DNA of 64,000 nucleotides from Gammaproteobacteria bacterium (GCA_018828385.1 JAHJVE010000017.1:106077-170076); one strand, 5' to 3'. Shown: positions 36,801 through 44,533, counted from the first letter of the stretch. Notes: a model not told the origin generated them from the letters alone. Numbers and translations: made by a program.

Positions 36801-36977
36801 CACATGCGGGCAGTTCTCGAACCAATGCAGCGCGTCGAGGCCGCGCGTGCCGCAATCGATGACCTCGACCTGACCCTTGAGCAGCGCCCGGCGCAACGCC
36901 ATGGCGACGGTTGGGCCGAAACCGTCGTCGCCATGCAGCGGATTGCCGAAGCAGAGGATGCGCAGCCGTTCAGACAT
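33855..36977 (-). CDS. Hydrogenase maturation protease fused to hybrid sensor histidine kinase
   Basis: This 1040-residue cytosolic protein starts with an M52 hydrogenase endopeptidase domain (about 1-150): GNPLHGDDGFG, VVDAMAGDQPG and GGHGAGVGYLL give the usual nickel-sensing acidic/acidic/His set (D18, D63, H91). A coiled coil (about 163-215), a PAS domain (about 216-335), a second coiled coil, HisKA (SNMSHEVRTPL), HATPase (NLLGNAIKFSEKG, GGSGLGLVIS), two receiver domains and a C-terminal Hpt domain (FAHTLKGMSRNLG) follow. The first receiver is atypical (LIDWQKPSG). The gene overlaps the hydrogenase large-subunit gene by eight bases. It presumably processes that subunit and signals its state; no partner response regulator is in the operon. 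Confidence 0.92.
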   Translation of the reverse strand: MSERLRILCFGNPLHGDDGFGPTVAMALRRALLKGQVEVIDCGTRGLDALHWFENCPHVIVVDAMAGDQPGRLHRLAADSIPVESAGSGGHGAGVGYLLAAVRETIEAPPRIDVIAVEIGPVKTFAPGLSLEVAAAVAETTELIRTRWASASCAHSCELSGELDVLRQANQALESELIKSTEALELLIAEQERQQDELQLRSQELARLHGALERAIGTMAEIFVMLGPDGRVIRANRLLTKELGYAPEAVVGHYFEDCLCEADRQQLRRMLPVDRGGPLLLNAIRAADGRFEAELNFRRADAPAGDETGPLPYLVHASLIHSQAGKLEGAVVVASNIAMLKAREKALRDNERLLHETAEELRDHRDNLTAMVDAQTQDLRAAKEQAEAASQAKSEFLSNMSHEVRTPLTAVLGLSDLCLRTPLNIQQGQYLSKIRQAANHLLGIINDILDFSRIEAGKLEIEQVAFALPTLIDEITDLLIERIEDKGLELCVDIAPEVPASFVGDPLRLKQVIINLLGNAIKFSEKGVLTIGCKLESAINGVARLRFWVRDEGIGISPAEQTMLFSAFSQADTSTTRRYGGSGLGLVISRRLVELMNGRIWLDSQAGRGSTFHFTAGLQTAPNGTPPAAELADRLTAFAGRTVLVMDDNAQLAETLAKQVLQLGLQAEVCASGEEVLTLLTSPSANYLAALIDWQKPSGMSGVETITAIRQTLVQRAPALILLAPHNSSALPFMENNLADAVLHKPASLRGLYSALALPLHLPALPVSPPANNLPDISSVPHLHGADILVVDDVDLNRDLMQELLAMAGLKIRLASDGKQAITAIHQKRPDLVLMDCQMPIMDGFTATRLLRAEPQYADLPIIALTAGVLEHDRLLCVEAGMNAHITKPVDLDKLLRLISELLQPGTNVDIPVTPNAAPALEPAWMMNLPGIDVEKGLKLMGNKVNFYRTMLIKFRDSYGTHFETNLRTALANNQAADALRFAHTLKGMSRNLGMDDLGNLSATVEAELREAPDSEPPPTLEPLFAELARVSSVLAKLGQ

Positions 36978-38487
36978 TGAAATGCGTCTTTTTGTGGCTG
37001 CCGATGAAATGCACGGTGCACACCAGGCAGGGGTCGTGCGAGCGGACGATGTGGCCGATTTCCACCGGGTTTTCCGGATCGGGAACGGTCAGGCCGATGA
37101 TGCTCTGTTCCCAGTGGCCGTGGCGGCCGGCGCTGTCGCGCGGCGAGGCGTTCCAGGCGGTTGGCGTGACGATCTGGTATTTGTCGATGAGCCCATCTTT
37201 GATGCGCAGCCAGTGGCCGAGCCCGCCGCGCGCCGCCTCGACCAGGCCAACGCTTTCGCCATCCGGCCAGACATCGATTTTCGGGTCGATGAAATGCGGC
37301 TCGTCGCATTTCATTTTTAGCTGTTTTTTCGTGTTGACCGTGGCATTGAGCAGCCAGCCGGCCCGGCGCAGGCGGGCGAACTGGCGCAGCCAGGTGTTGT
37401 CGCCCTCGCTGGCGAGCAGGTCGGTAATGAGTGGCTCGCCGGCAATGCGCAATTCGGCCAGCGGCCCGGTCTGCACCACCTTGTCGCCATAGCGCGGCGC
37501 CTTGGCCCAGGTGTAGCGGTCGCTGCCCGGCTGGTGATCGGGGATGGTTTCGCCGGCCCACGGGTGGCGCCCGCCGGGGTAGTCGAGGAACCAGCTGTGG
37601 CGGACGTGTTCGTTGATCTGCAGGTGGTCGAGCGGCTCGACCTGCTGCGTGTCGGCGTTGAAAAAACCGGCCGGCAATTCGCTGCCGGCGCCGTCGGGCC
37701 GATGATTGACGCCGTAGCTGAGCAGGTGGCCGGTGCCAGCGCCGAGCTTGTGCAGGCCGATGTCGCGGCCGAAACGGTTGAACAGGCCGAGGGCGCTGCG
37801 CTGCCGGGCCGGGCTGGCGGCCAGCCAGCGGAACAGCCCTTCAGCGCTGTCGAGCGCCAGCCATTCGTCGAGGTCGCCGCCGATCACGGCCTGCTCGAAC
37901 CAGGCGCGCACGCTGGCCAGAATGTCACGCGTGTCGATCAGCCGGCGGGCGTTGGCCGGCTGGGTGATGCCGCCGGGCAGCATGTAGGTCGAGTGCGGCC
38001 ACTGGCCGCCGAAAATGGCGACGATGCCGATCAATTCACGCGTGCTCTTCAGGCAGCCGCGCACGACGCTGCCCTTGAGCGGGGCGAAGGCTTCAGCCAG
38101 TTCAGCCGCCAGCGGGTGGCCGGCGTAGAGCGGGTTGCAGAAATCCGGGGTGAAAAACAGGAAGCTCTGGCGCAAGTCGCTTTGCAGCGTCTCGGCCATC
38201 AGGCACAGGTTGCGGACGAGGACGGCGTGGGCCGGCGGCGTGATGTGGGCGATCTGTTCCAGCGCCAGCGTCGCCGCATAGAGGTGGGCCGTGCCGCAGA
38301 TGCCGCAGACGCGCGGCGTGATGACTAGCGAATCGCGCGGCGCCCGGCCGATCATGATCTGCTCGAAACCGCGATACAGCGTGCCGACGCAGCGCGCATC
38401 GACGACCACGCCGTCTTCAAGGTCGAGCTGGAACTCGAGGTCGCCCTCGACGCGGTTGAGATCGATATCGACGGTGACGCGGGTCAT
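36970..38487 (-). CDS. [NiFe] hydrogenase large subunit, cytosolic group-2-like
   Basis: This 505-residue subunit carries the NiFe site, with N-terminal CGIC (C61, C64) and C-terminal DPCLVCTVH (C487, C490, H493). Twelve residues follow that His, which is the extension removed by an M52 protease during maturation. Regulatory hydrogenases (HupV/HoxC) normally lack it, so this enzyme probably needs processing. It overlaps both neighbours (4 and 8 bases). The DPCLVCTVH form resembles cyanobacterial HupL-type group 2 enzymes. A dispersed motif copy encodes LNATVNTKKQLKMK, which looks like added residues. Confidence 0.9.
   Translation of the reverse strand: MTRVTVDIDLNRVEGDLEFQLDLEDGVVVDARCVGTLYRGFEQIMIGRAPRDSLVITPRVCGICGTAHLYAATLALEQIAHITPPAHAVLVRNLCLMAETLQSDLRQSFLFFTPDFCNPLYAGHPLAAELAEAFAPLKGSVVRGCLKSTRELIGIVAIFGGQWPHSTYMLPGGITQPANARRLIDTRDILASVRAWFEQAVIGGDLDEWLALDSAEGLFRWLAASPARQRSALGLFNRFGRDIGLHKLGAGTGHLLSYGVNHRPDGAGSELPAGFFNADTQQVEPLDHLQINEHVRHSWFLDYPGGRHPWAGETIPDHQPGSDRYTWAKAPRYGDKVVQTGPLAELRIAGEPLITDLLASEGDNTWLRQFARLRRAGWLLNATVNTKKQLKMKCDEPHFIDPKIDVWPDGESVGLVEAARGGLGHWLRIKDGLIDKYQIVTPTAWNASPRDSAGRHGHWEQSIIGLTVPDPENPVEIGHIVRSHDPCLVCTVHFIGSHKKTHFNV
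37308..37347 (+). repeat. Dispersed motif copy inside hydrogenase large-subunit gene
   Basis: ATTTCATTTTTAGCTG block, T run, then CGTGTTGACCGTGGCATT. Close to the intergenic consensus over the full 40 bases. Antisense to the gene. Confidence 0.75.
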
Positions 38488-39419
38488 GGTTCCATCTCGC
38501 GGTTGATCACTCGTTCAGGGGCAGCGGCGCGGGCGAGGTTCTTGTAGGCCATGTACTTGGCGCGGGCGACGCCGAGCGGCAGAAATTTCGGCACGGCGCC
38601 GATTTTGGGCGTCACGAACAGGTCGCGGTTCGACGGGAAATCCGGCGAGGTGCAGCCGAAGCAGGGCACGCCAGCCCGCGTCTTGCTGCTGTGGCCATTC
38701 CACAATTCGGTGTTGCACGGCGCCAGGGTTTGCGGGCCGCGGCAGCCGAGGCTGAAGAACATGCAGCCGCGCCCGCCGAGCACCTCGTCCTCGATGTCGT
38801 ACTCGTGGTACTCGTTGCGCGTGCAGCCCTGATGGACGAGGCTGGCGAAGAAGGCGGCCGGCCGGTTGAGGGTGTCGAGCTGGAGCATTTCGCCCTCGGC
38901 CAGCATGGCCAGCACCTTGGTCATCGTGTTCGGGTGGGCCGGGCAACCGGCGACGTTGATGACCGGCTGCCCGCTGCGCGCCCGCCAGTCGGCGCCGAGC
39001 AGGCCGCCGGGTTGGTCCTTGAGAAATTGCAGGCCGGTGCAGTCGGTCGGGTTCGGCCCCGCCGCATGGACGCCACCAAACGCGGCGCAGGTGCCCATCG
39101 CTACGACATGGGTGGCCAGCGGCGCCAGCTCGCGGACGATGTCGATCTTGGCTCGGCCCTTCCAGGTGTCGTACTGGCCGCTGCCGTCCGGCCCGGTCAT
39201 CAGGCTGCCTTCAATGCACAGGATGTCGAGTTTTTGGCGGCCGCTGGTGATCGCCTCAAGCACCTGTCCGAAGCGGGCATCGGCGGTCAGCGACGGGTGC
39301 CAGAGGAGATTCAGGTCATATTGCTGGAGCAGGTTTTCCAGGCTGGGCCGGTCCGCGCAGAGGAGGGCCATGCTTTCGCCGCTGCAGGCACCGGCTTGCA
39401 TCCAGACGATATTCGGCAT
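38484..39419 (-). CDS. [NiFe] hydrogenase small subunit, cytosolic group-2-like
   Basis: This 311-residue iron-sulfur subunit has no Tat signal peptide, so the enzyme stays in the cytoplasm. The N-terminal GACSGESM has Glu (E15) at the second proximal-cluster Cys position, where CxxC is usual. Cyanobacterial HupS has Asn at this place. The remaining cluster ligands look complete: HQGCTRNEYHE, GCRGPQTLAPCN and PCFGCTSPDFP. It is the first gene of the three-gene operon. Its role could be H2 uptake or H2 sensing; the kinase fusion next door favours sensing or regulated uptake. Confidence 0.88.
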   Translation of the reverse strand: MPNIVWMQAGACSGESMALLCADRPSLENLLQQYDLNLLWHPSLTADARFGQVLEAITSGRQKLDILCIEGSLMTGPDGSGQYDTWKGRAKIDIVRELAPLATHVVAMGTCAAFGGVHAAGPNPTDCTGLQFLKDQPGGLLGADWRARSGQPVINVAGCPAHPNTMTKVLAMLAEGEMLQLDTLNRPAAFFASLVHQGCTRNEYHEYDIEDEVLGGRGCMFFSLGCRGPQTLAPCNTELWNGHSSKTRAGVPCFGCTSPDFPSNRDLFVTPKIGAVPKFLPLGVARAKYMAYKNLARAAAPERVINREMEP

Positions 39420-39509
39420 GGTGACTCTCCTTTCGCCAACAGGCGCCAGGGCGAGCTTGTCAGCGGGATACGCTTTTATTTTGCAAAACTAATAGTTGTG
39501 ACAACTTTA

Positions 39510-39965
39510 TCAAATGGCGGGTGAGGTTGCACCGGAATTTATGGTTGCCCCGTTCAGCAGCAGCGATGCCGCCGCCGGCTTGACGATCTGGAATCCCAGG
39601 GTGGTTCGTCCGCGCAGCTGGAGCAGCGCCTTGTCCTTGCTGACCAGCAGGTTGGCGCCGCAGCGGGCGGCCAGTTCGAGGAACTTCTGATCGTCCCTGT
39701 CCTTGCAGCGCGGCAGCTTCGGCGCTTCGCCCTCGGGAAACACCTCGACCAGCCCGGTGTAGCGGGCATAACGCTCGGCGATCATGGCCGGCGTCAGCTT
39801 CAGTTGCGGATAGGTCAGCACGCGTTGCAGCTCGTCGAGCGTGCGCGCATCGACGACGCATTGAATATTCCCGGCCTCGAGCGCCGCCATGATCGGCACG
39901 GCATCGGTGTTACCCCAGTGAAAGAGGTCGAGGACGACATTGGTATCGAGAACTAAGCGCAGCAT
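39510..39965 (-). CDS. PIN-domain ribonuclease toxin-like protein
   Basis: This 151-residue PIN-domain protein of the COG1569 type has the N-terminal LVLDTNVVLDLF acidic motif, LDELQRVL and a late acidic pair DRDDQKFLELA. Such proteins are usually VapC-like RNase toxins. No antitoxin gene is visible on either side, since the upstream neighbour is divergent dusC. It is therefore an orphan in this window or a resident RNase. Confidence 0.82.
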   Translation of the reverse strand: MLRLVLDTNVVLDLFHWGNTDAVPIMAALEAGNIQCVVDARTLDELQRVLTYPQLKLTPAMIAERYARYTGLVEVFPEGEAPKLPRCKDRDDQKFLELAARCGANLLVSKDKALLQLRGRTTLGFQIVKPAAASLLLNGATINSGATSPAI

Positions 39966-40016
39966 GGGGCGATTATAATGCCGGCCTTTGTAGCCGCCTG
40001 ATTTGGAATCTGCCTG

Positions 40017-40970
40017 ATGTCCCGCATTCTTCTCGCTCCGATGGAAGGCTTGGCTGACTACGTGTTGCGCGACGTACTTACCGGGATTGGCGGCTTCGAT
40101 AGTGCGGTTTCGGAATTCGTTCGGGTGTCCGCTTCGGTATTGCCGAGGCGGACGTATGAGCGAATTTGTCCCGAATTGATGAACGGTTGCCACACGCCGG
40201 TCGGCACACCGATGGTGATCCAGTTGTTGGGTAGTGATCCTGACTGGTTGGCCTTGAATGCCGAGCAAGCGAGTGTTTTTTCGCCACATGGTGTGGACCT
40301 GAATTTTGGCTGCCCGGCCAAAACCGTCAACCGGCATGGTGGCGGCGCCATGCTCCTGGCTGATCCCGAACTGCTCAGCCGCATCGTTCGTGCCGTGCGC
40401 GCTTCGGTGCCGACATCGATTCCTGTGACGGCAAAGATGCGCCTTGGCGTTTCCGATACTTCCCGTGCCATCGACTGCGCCCAGGCGCTCGTCGAAGGTG
40501 GGGCGGCCTCTCTGGTTGTGCATGCCCGAACGAAAGATGACGGCTATCGTCCGCCAGCGCACTGGGAATGGATCGCGAAAATTGCGGATGCCGTCAATGT
40601 GCCGGTAACCGCCAATGGTGAAGTCTGGACAGTCGACGACTGGCGACGCTGTCGCTCGGTAAGCGGATGTAATGACGTCATGATTGGACGTGGCGCTGTT
40701 GCCGACCCTTACCTGGCGCTCCGCATCAAGGGTTTGATGGATGAAAAGCCGTCCGCGGAGGATTGGTCCGCCCTGATCCCGCGCATCGCCGAATACTGGG
40801 AAAAGGTCCACACCCGTGTTTTGGCCTGCCATGCGCCCGGGCGGCTAAAGTTGTTGCTGAGCTACTTCCGGCGAACATGGCCAGAAGCCGTCGGGCTATA
40901 TGACGCCGTTCGAACAATTCGCGATCCGCTGGAAATTTCGAAAGTGCTCCAAGCTGCACAATCTCAGTGA
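40017..40970 (+). CDS. dusC: tRNA-dihydrouridine synthase C
   Basis: This 317-residue FMN enzyme reduces a uridine in tRNA. Motifs are LLAPMEGLADYVLRD, the catalytic-Cys region LNFGCPAKTVNRHGGGAML, VTAKMRLG, VHARTKDDGYRPPAHWEWI and MIGRGAVADPYL. The YRPPAHW wording is typical of DusC rather than DusA or DusB. A TATAAT-like box lies in the spacer near 39975. Confidence 0.93.
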   Translation: MSRILLAPMEGLADYVLRDVLTGIGGFDSAVSEFVRVSASVLPRRTYERICPELMNGCHTPVGTPMVIQLLGSDPDWLALNAEQASVFSPHGVDLNFGCPAKTVNRHGGGAMLLADPELLSRIVRAVRASVPTSIPVTAKMRLGVSDTSRAIDCAQALVEGGAASLVVHARTKDDGYRPPAHWEWIAKIADAVNVPVTANGEVWTVDDWRRCRSVSGCNDVMIGRGAVADPYLALRIKGLMDEKPSAEDWSALIPRIAEYWEKVHTRVLACHAPGRLKLLLSYFRRTWPEAVGLYDAVRTIRDPLEISKVLQAAQSQ

Positions 40971-41100
40971 CTTGACCCGTAGTTCCCATTTCAACTGACC
41001 AATCGGAATTGCCCGGCTGGCCAGCTTTGCTCAACCGTCAGCATCGGGATGACCGGCGGCCAGGCTTTGTTGCCGCCAGACGCCAAGGCTTGAACCCGGC

Positions 41101-41140
41101 ATTTTATTTTTGGCTGTTTTTTCCGGTTGACCGTGGAAAG
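41101..41140 (+). repeat. Dispersed 40-base motif, intergenic copy
   Basis: ATTTTATTTTTGGCTG block, T run, then TTCCGGTTGACCGTGGAAAG. Between the convergent ends of dusC and the FMN reductase gene. Confidence 0.82.
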
Positions 41141-41185
41141 CATCAAGGCCCGCGGTGCTCGGTGTTCGAGGGGCTGCGTTGTCGC

Positions 41186-41755
41186 TCAGCCCTCACCCCT
41201 GGCCCGGCGCGCCGATTTTTCCAGTTGTACCAGCGTGCTCAGCAGTTTTCGGATGAGCTCCCGGCTTCGTTCGTCGGTCAGGACGCCGTTCGGGTCGAAT
41301 CGTTCTGCCGCGTTGCCGATCATGACTTCGGGTTGAACGACGACCGGCATGTCGAGGGCGACCAGAATTTTCCGGAGATCGTATTGGGCTCGCGCCGTAC
41401 CGAAGTTGCCGATGGAAACACCCATGACGGCCGCAGTTTTGCCCTTCCATGCGCTTTGACCATAGGGCCTGGTGCCCCAGTCGATGGCATTTTTCAAACC
41501 ACCCGGCAGCGAGTAGTTGTATTCCGGCGTGGCAAACAGGATGGCATCGGCGGCCATGATCTTTTGCTTGAATTCAAGCACGGCAGCGGGGGGTGTCAAT
41601 TCGTCGTCCTGATTGAACACCGGAATCCCATGGAGGCTGACTGTTTCCAGCGTTACGCCCTCGGGCAGCAATGCCTGCGCGGCTTTCAGGGCGAAAGCGT
41701 TGTAGGAGCTTTTACGCAGACTGCCCACGATTCCCAGAATCTTCATGTCGTTCAT
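41186..41755 (-). CDS. NAD(P)H-dependent FMN/quinone reductase
   Basis: This 189-residue flavodoxin-fold enzyme has the FMN phosphate-binding loop GIVGSLRKSSYN and the flavin-contact region ATPEYNYSLPGGLKNAIDW. It belongs to the NADPH-dependent FMN reductase family that includes ChrR/YieF quinone and chromate reductases. GGAGG lies six bases before the ATG at 41755; an ATG three codons in is a weaker choice. The physiological acceptor is unknown. Confidence 0.9.
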   Translation of the reverse strand: MNDMKILGIVGSLRKSSYNAFALKAAQALLPEGVTLETVSLHGIPVFNQDDELTPPAAVLEFKQKIMAADAILFATPEYNYSLPGGLKNAIDWGTRPYGQSAWKGKTAAVMGVSIGNFGTARAQYDLRKILVALDMPVVVQPEVMIGNAAERFDPNGVLTDERSRELIRKLLSTLVQLEKSARRARGEG

Positions 41756-41974
41756 CTTGAACCTCCGTCATATAGTTGCGAAGACAGTGTCACCCAAAAC
41801 AAAACATTTGAGCGCTTGGCGCTATGGCAGTTCAACAGGAGCCGGCTGAAAGGTCATTTTGTCTTTGGGCATGCCGACCCCGACCGAACAAATGCCTTGC
41901 TCAATTCCAAGGGTTGCATGCAAGTACCTCCGATAGTCAGGCCTGGCAGGCGCGTTCGACCTTGCTTGCCGTCT

Positions 41975-42472
41975 TCAGAGCATGGTTGGCGCGTCGGCGA
42001 GTTCGTTCGGGTTGTCGCCGCTGGCCGGGAAGTGTTGGGCGAGCAGGGCGGTGATGTGCGCGATGGCGTCTACCATGCCGCGCCGGTAATCGCCGGCGGC
42101 GAAGGCGTCGTCCATCTGCCGGCAGATGGCATCCCATTCGGTTTGCTCGACATGGGCGGCGATGCCCCGGTCGGCGAGGATTTCGACTTGGCGGTCGACG
42201 AGCTGGACGTAGATGAGGATGCCGTTGGCTTGGCGCGTGGCGGCTACGCCGAGCGACTGGAACAGCGCAGCGGCGCGGGTCCGGCAGGTTTCGTTGCGGA
42301 GCAGGGCGCGGAGCGGTAGCGGGCCTTCGATGGCGATGCGGATTTCGCCGTGATGCTTGGTTTCGGATGCCTTGACGGCGGCGCCGATGGCCGCCAGGTC
42401 GGCCGGCCGGAAGGCGCGTCTGGCCCACCAGCCGGGCGATGAGAGGTGTTTGATCAGGCGTTTTAGCATCAT
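41975..42472 (-). CDS. Cytoplasmic TPM-domain protein
   Basis: This 165-residue protein has no signal peptide and a TPM (TLP18.3/Psb32/MOLO) domain: GEIRIAIEGPLP, NGILIYVQLVDRQVEILADRGI and AGDYRRGMVDAI. It is the last gene of the lemA-TPM-TPM group and starts just after the stop of the previous TPM gene. The frame remains open further upstream through that gene; the MMLKRL start at 42472 fits the family. Confidence 0.82.
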   Translation of the reverse strand: MMLKRLIKHLSSPGWWARRAFRPADLAAIGAAVKASETKHHGEIRIAIEGPLPLRALLRNETCRTRAAALFQSLGVAATRQANGILIYVQLVDRQVEILADRGIAAHVEQTEWDAICRQMDDAFAAGDYRRGMVDAIAHITALLAQHFPASGDNPNELADAPTML

Positions 42473-42473
42473 G

Positions 42474-43337
42474 TCACCAGTCCCCCGAAGCGCCGCCGCC
42501 ACCGAAGCCGCCACCGCCGCCGGAAAATCCGCCACTGCCGCCGGAGAATCCGCCGCCGCCCGAGCCGCCGCCAAAGCCGCCGGGGAAGCCGCCGCTTCCT
42601 CCGGAAGTCCAGCCGCCGCGGCCGAGGCGGATGAAGGAGAGGACGAAGGCGAGCAGCGCGGCGCCGCCGGCCAGGCCGAGCGAGGCGAAGAGGGTCCAGG
42701 CCAGCCATCCGGCGGCGCCGGAGACGGCGAGCGAGCCGAGCAGGCCGAACATCGAGCGGATGACGCCGGCCATGAAGAAGACGATGAGCAGGAAAGTGAA
42801 GGCATCGCCGGTGTCGGCGCCGCTCGGGGCAGTTTGGACGACGGGGGCGGGCAGCGGTTCGCCGCGAATGAGCTTGTCGAGGCTTGCTACGGTCGACTGC
42901 AGGCCACCGGCAAAATCGCCCTGGCGGAATCGCGGCGCCATCTGTTCGGCCACGATGCGCTTGGCGATGGCGTCGGGAATGGCGCCCTCCAGCCCGTAGC
43001 CGACTTCGATGCGCATCTTTCGGTCGTTCTTGGCGACGATGACGATCACCCCGTCGTCGACGCCCTTGCGGCCGATTTTCCAGGCCTCGGCGAGGCGGAT
43101 GCCGAATTGTTCGATGCTTTCCGGCTGCGTCGTCGGCAGCAGGACGATGGCGATCTGCGCGCCCTTGTCTTTTTCAAGCGCCGCCAGGCTGGTCGTCAGC
43201 CCGGCTTTATCCTCGGCCGACAGCGTGCCGGTCAGGTCGGTGACGCGCTCGGTCAGCGCCGGCAGCGCCACCTCGCTGGCGCTCCAGCCGAGGAGCGGCA
43301 GCAGCGCGAAACAGAGGGCGACGAGCCAGCGCAGCAT
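42474..43337 (-). CDS. Membrane-anchored TPM-domain protein (YgcG-like)
   Basis: This 287-residue protein has a signal peptide, a periplasmic TPM domain at about 30-155 (VTDLTGTLSAEDK, IAIVLLPTTQPESIEQFGIRLAE, GYGLEGAIPDAIAKRI), one or two membrane segments and a C-terminal Gly/Ser-rich tail (about 240-287). This architecture usually pairs with LemA and is thought to act in envelope stress or oligomer assembly. The role is unproven. It lies six bases after lemA. Confidence 0.87.
   Translation of the reverse strand: MLRWLVALCFALLPLLGWSASEVALPALTERVTDLTGTLSAEDKAGLTTSLAALEKDKGAQIAIVLLPTTQPESIEQFGIRLAEAWKIGRKGVDDGVIVIVAKNDRKMRIEVGYGLEGAIPDAIAKRIVAEQMAPRFRQGDFAGGLQSTVASLDKLIRGEPLPAPVVQTAPSGADTGDAFTFLLIVFFMAGVIRSMFGLLGSLAVSGAAGWLAWTLFASLGLAGGAALLAFVLSFIRLGRGGWTSGGSGGFPGGFGGGSGGGGFSGGSGGFSGGGGGFGGGGASGDW
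42883..42922 (-). repeat. Possible dispersed motif copy inside TPM gene
   Basis: The minus strand reads GATTTTGCC, a GC-rich spacer, then CAGTCGACCGTAGCAAG. Degenerate copy, sense orientation. Confidence 0.45.
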
Positions 43338-43343
43338 GAAGGT

Positions 43344-43949
43344 TTACTTGGCGGCGGCCGGGGTGTCGAACTTGATGACCGGTGGGGCGGAAATCGCCTT
43401 TTCGTCGTCGACCGTGAAGTTGGCCTTGGGCTTGTAGCCCATGACCATGGCCGTCAGGTTGTTGGGGAAGGTGCGCACCGAAATGTTGTACTGGCGGACG
43501 CTGTCGATGTAGCGGTTGCGGGCGACGGTGATGCGGTTTTCGGTGCCTTCGAGCTGGGCCTGCAGGTCGCGGAAATTGGCGTCGGCCTTGAGGTTCGGGT
43601 AGTTCTCGGCGACGACGAGCAGGCGGGAGAGGGCGCCGGAGAGTTCGCCCTGGGCCTTCTGGAACTTGGCGAAGGCGGCTTCATCGTTGATCAGTTCGGG
43701 CGTGATCTTCATGCCGGCAACGTTGGCGCGTGCCTCGGTGACGCGGGTCAGCACTTCCTTTTCATGCGCGGCATAGCCCTGGACGACGGACACCAGGTTG
43801 GGAATGAGGTCGGCGCGGCGTTTGTACTGGTTGAGCACCTCGGACCAGGCGGCGTTGACGCCTTCGTCGTTGATCTGGATCTGGTTGTAACCGCAGCCGG
43901 AGAGCAGGCTGGCGACGAGGGCGAGGACGGCGTAGAGGCGAATGCGCAT
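43344..43949 (-). CDS. lemA: LemA family lipoprotein
   Basis: This protein of about 201 residues has a lipoprotein signal peptide (LLSGC lipobox), so it is anchored by a lipidated Cys near residue 18. LemA motifs are VNAAWSEVLNQYKRRADLIPNLV, AENYPNLKA and FRDLQAQLEGTENRI. It is the first gene of a lemA-TPM-TPM operon common in proteobacteria. An upstream in-frame ATG at 43991 would bury the signal peptide; GGAG precedes the ATG at 43949. Confidence 0.9.
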   Translation of the reverse strand: MRIRLYAVLALVASLLSGCGYNQIQINDEGVNAAWSEVLNQYKRRADLIPNLVSVVQGYAAHEKEVLTRVTEARANVAGMKITPELINDEAAFAKFQKAQGELSGALSRLLVVAENYPNLKADANFRDLQAQLEGTENRITVARNRYIDSVRQYNISVRTFPNNLTAMVMGYKPKANFTVDDEKAISAPPVIKFDTPAAAK

Positions 43950-44020
43950 GGAAAAGGCTCCAGAAGAATGGTTCGTTGGAGAGAATACCATCGTGATATT
44001 TCCGGGCGAGTAAAGTTTGG

Positions 44021-44060
44021 TTTGCTACGGTCAACCCGAAAAAACGGCCAAAATCGAAAT
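44021..44060 (-). repeat. Dispersed 40-base motif, intergenic copy
   Basis: On the minus strand: ATTTCGATTTTGGCCG block, T run, then CGGGTTGACCGTAGCAAA. Upstream of lemA and just after the MaoC-type gene. Confidence 0.85.
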
Positions 44061-44075
44061 CGCCGGGCGGCGGCT

Positions 44076-44525
44076 TCAGGCCGGTTTGCGGCGCAGCAGG
44101 TGCATGACGATGAAACTGAGCACCGCCTCGCCACGCTGGTTCACCGCCTGATATTTCAGGCGCGCGATGCCGCGATCCGGTTTCGAGTTTGACGGCCGTA
44201 CCTCAAGCACTTCGATCTCGCTGTGCAGCGTATCGCCCGGCCGAACCGGGGCGAGCCAACGCAACTCGTCGATGCCCGGCGAACCCATGCTCGATTCGGC
44301 CAGGATGCCGGACTGGATGAACAGCCGGAAGCAGATGGCCAGGCTCTGGAAACCGCTGGCGATCAGCCCGCCATAGGGCGAGCCGGCGGCGGCGTTGGCG
44401 TCGAGATGGAAAGGCTGCGGGTCGTAGCGCCAGGCGAAGTCGATGATCTCGGCTTCGGTCAGCGTCAGGCCCGGCGAGGTGAAGCGCTGGCCGGGGGTGA
44501 GGTCGTCGAGAAAACGGGTGTCCAT
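44076..44525 (-). CDS. MaoC-like (R)-hydratase/dehydratase
   Basis: This 149-residue hotdog-fold protein has the MaoC hydratase signature: FTSPGLTLTEAEIIDFAWRYDPQPFHLD with the catalytic Asp/His pair, then GLIASGFQSLAI. It should hydrate 2-enoyl-CoA or a related thioester. The substrate is not readable from sequence. It lies eight bases downstream of higA. Confidence 0.88.
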   Translation of the reverse strand: MDTRFLDDLTPGQRFTSPGLTLTEAEIIDFAWRYDPQPFHLDANAAAGSPYGGLIASGFQSLAICFRLFIQSGILAESSMGSPGIDELRWLAPVRPGDTLHSEIEVLEVRPSNSKPDRGIARLKYQAVNQRGEAVLSFIVMHLLRRKPA

Positions 44526-44533
44526 GGGTGACC

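Noticed and set aside
41756..41974. Spacer whose plus-strand translation (WQFNRSRLKGHFVFGHADPD) looked like a gene remnant
   Set aside because: The stretch is short, has no start or ribosome binding site, and I could not tie it to a family. It may be a decayed gene but cannot be supported.
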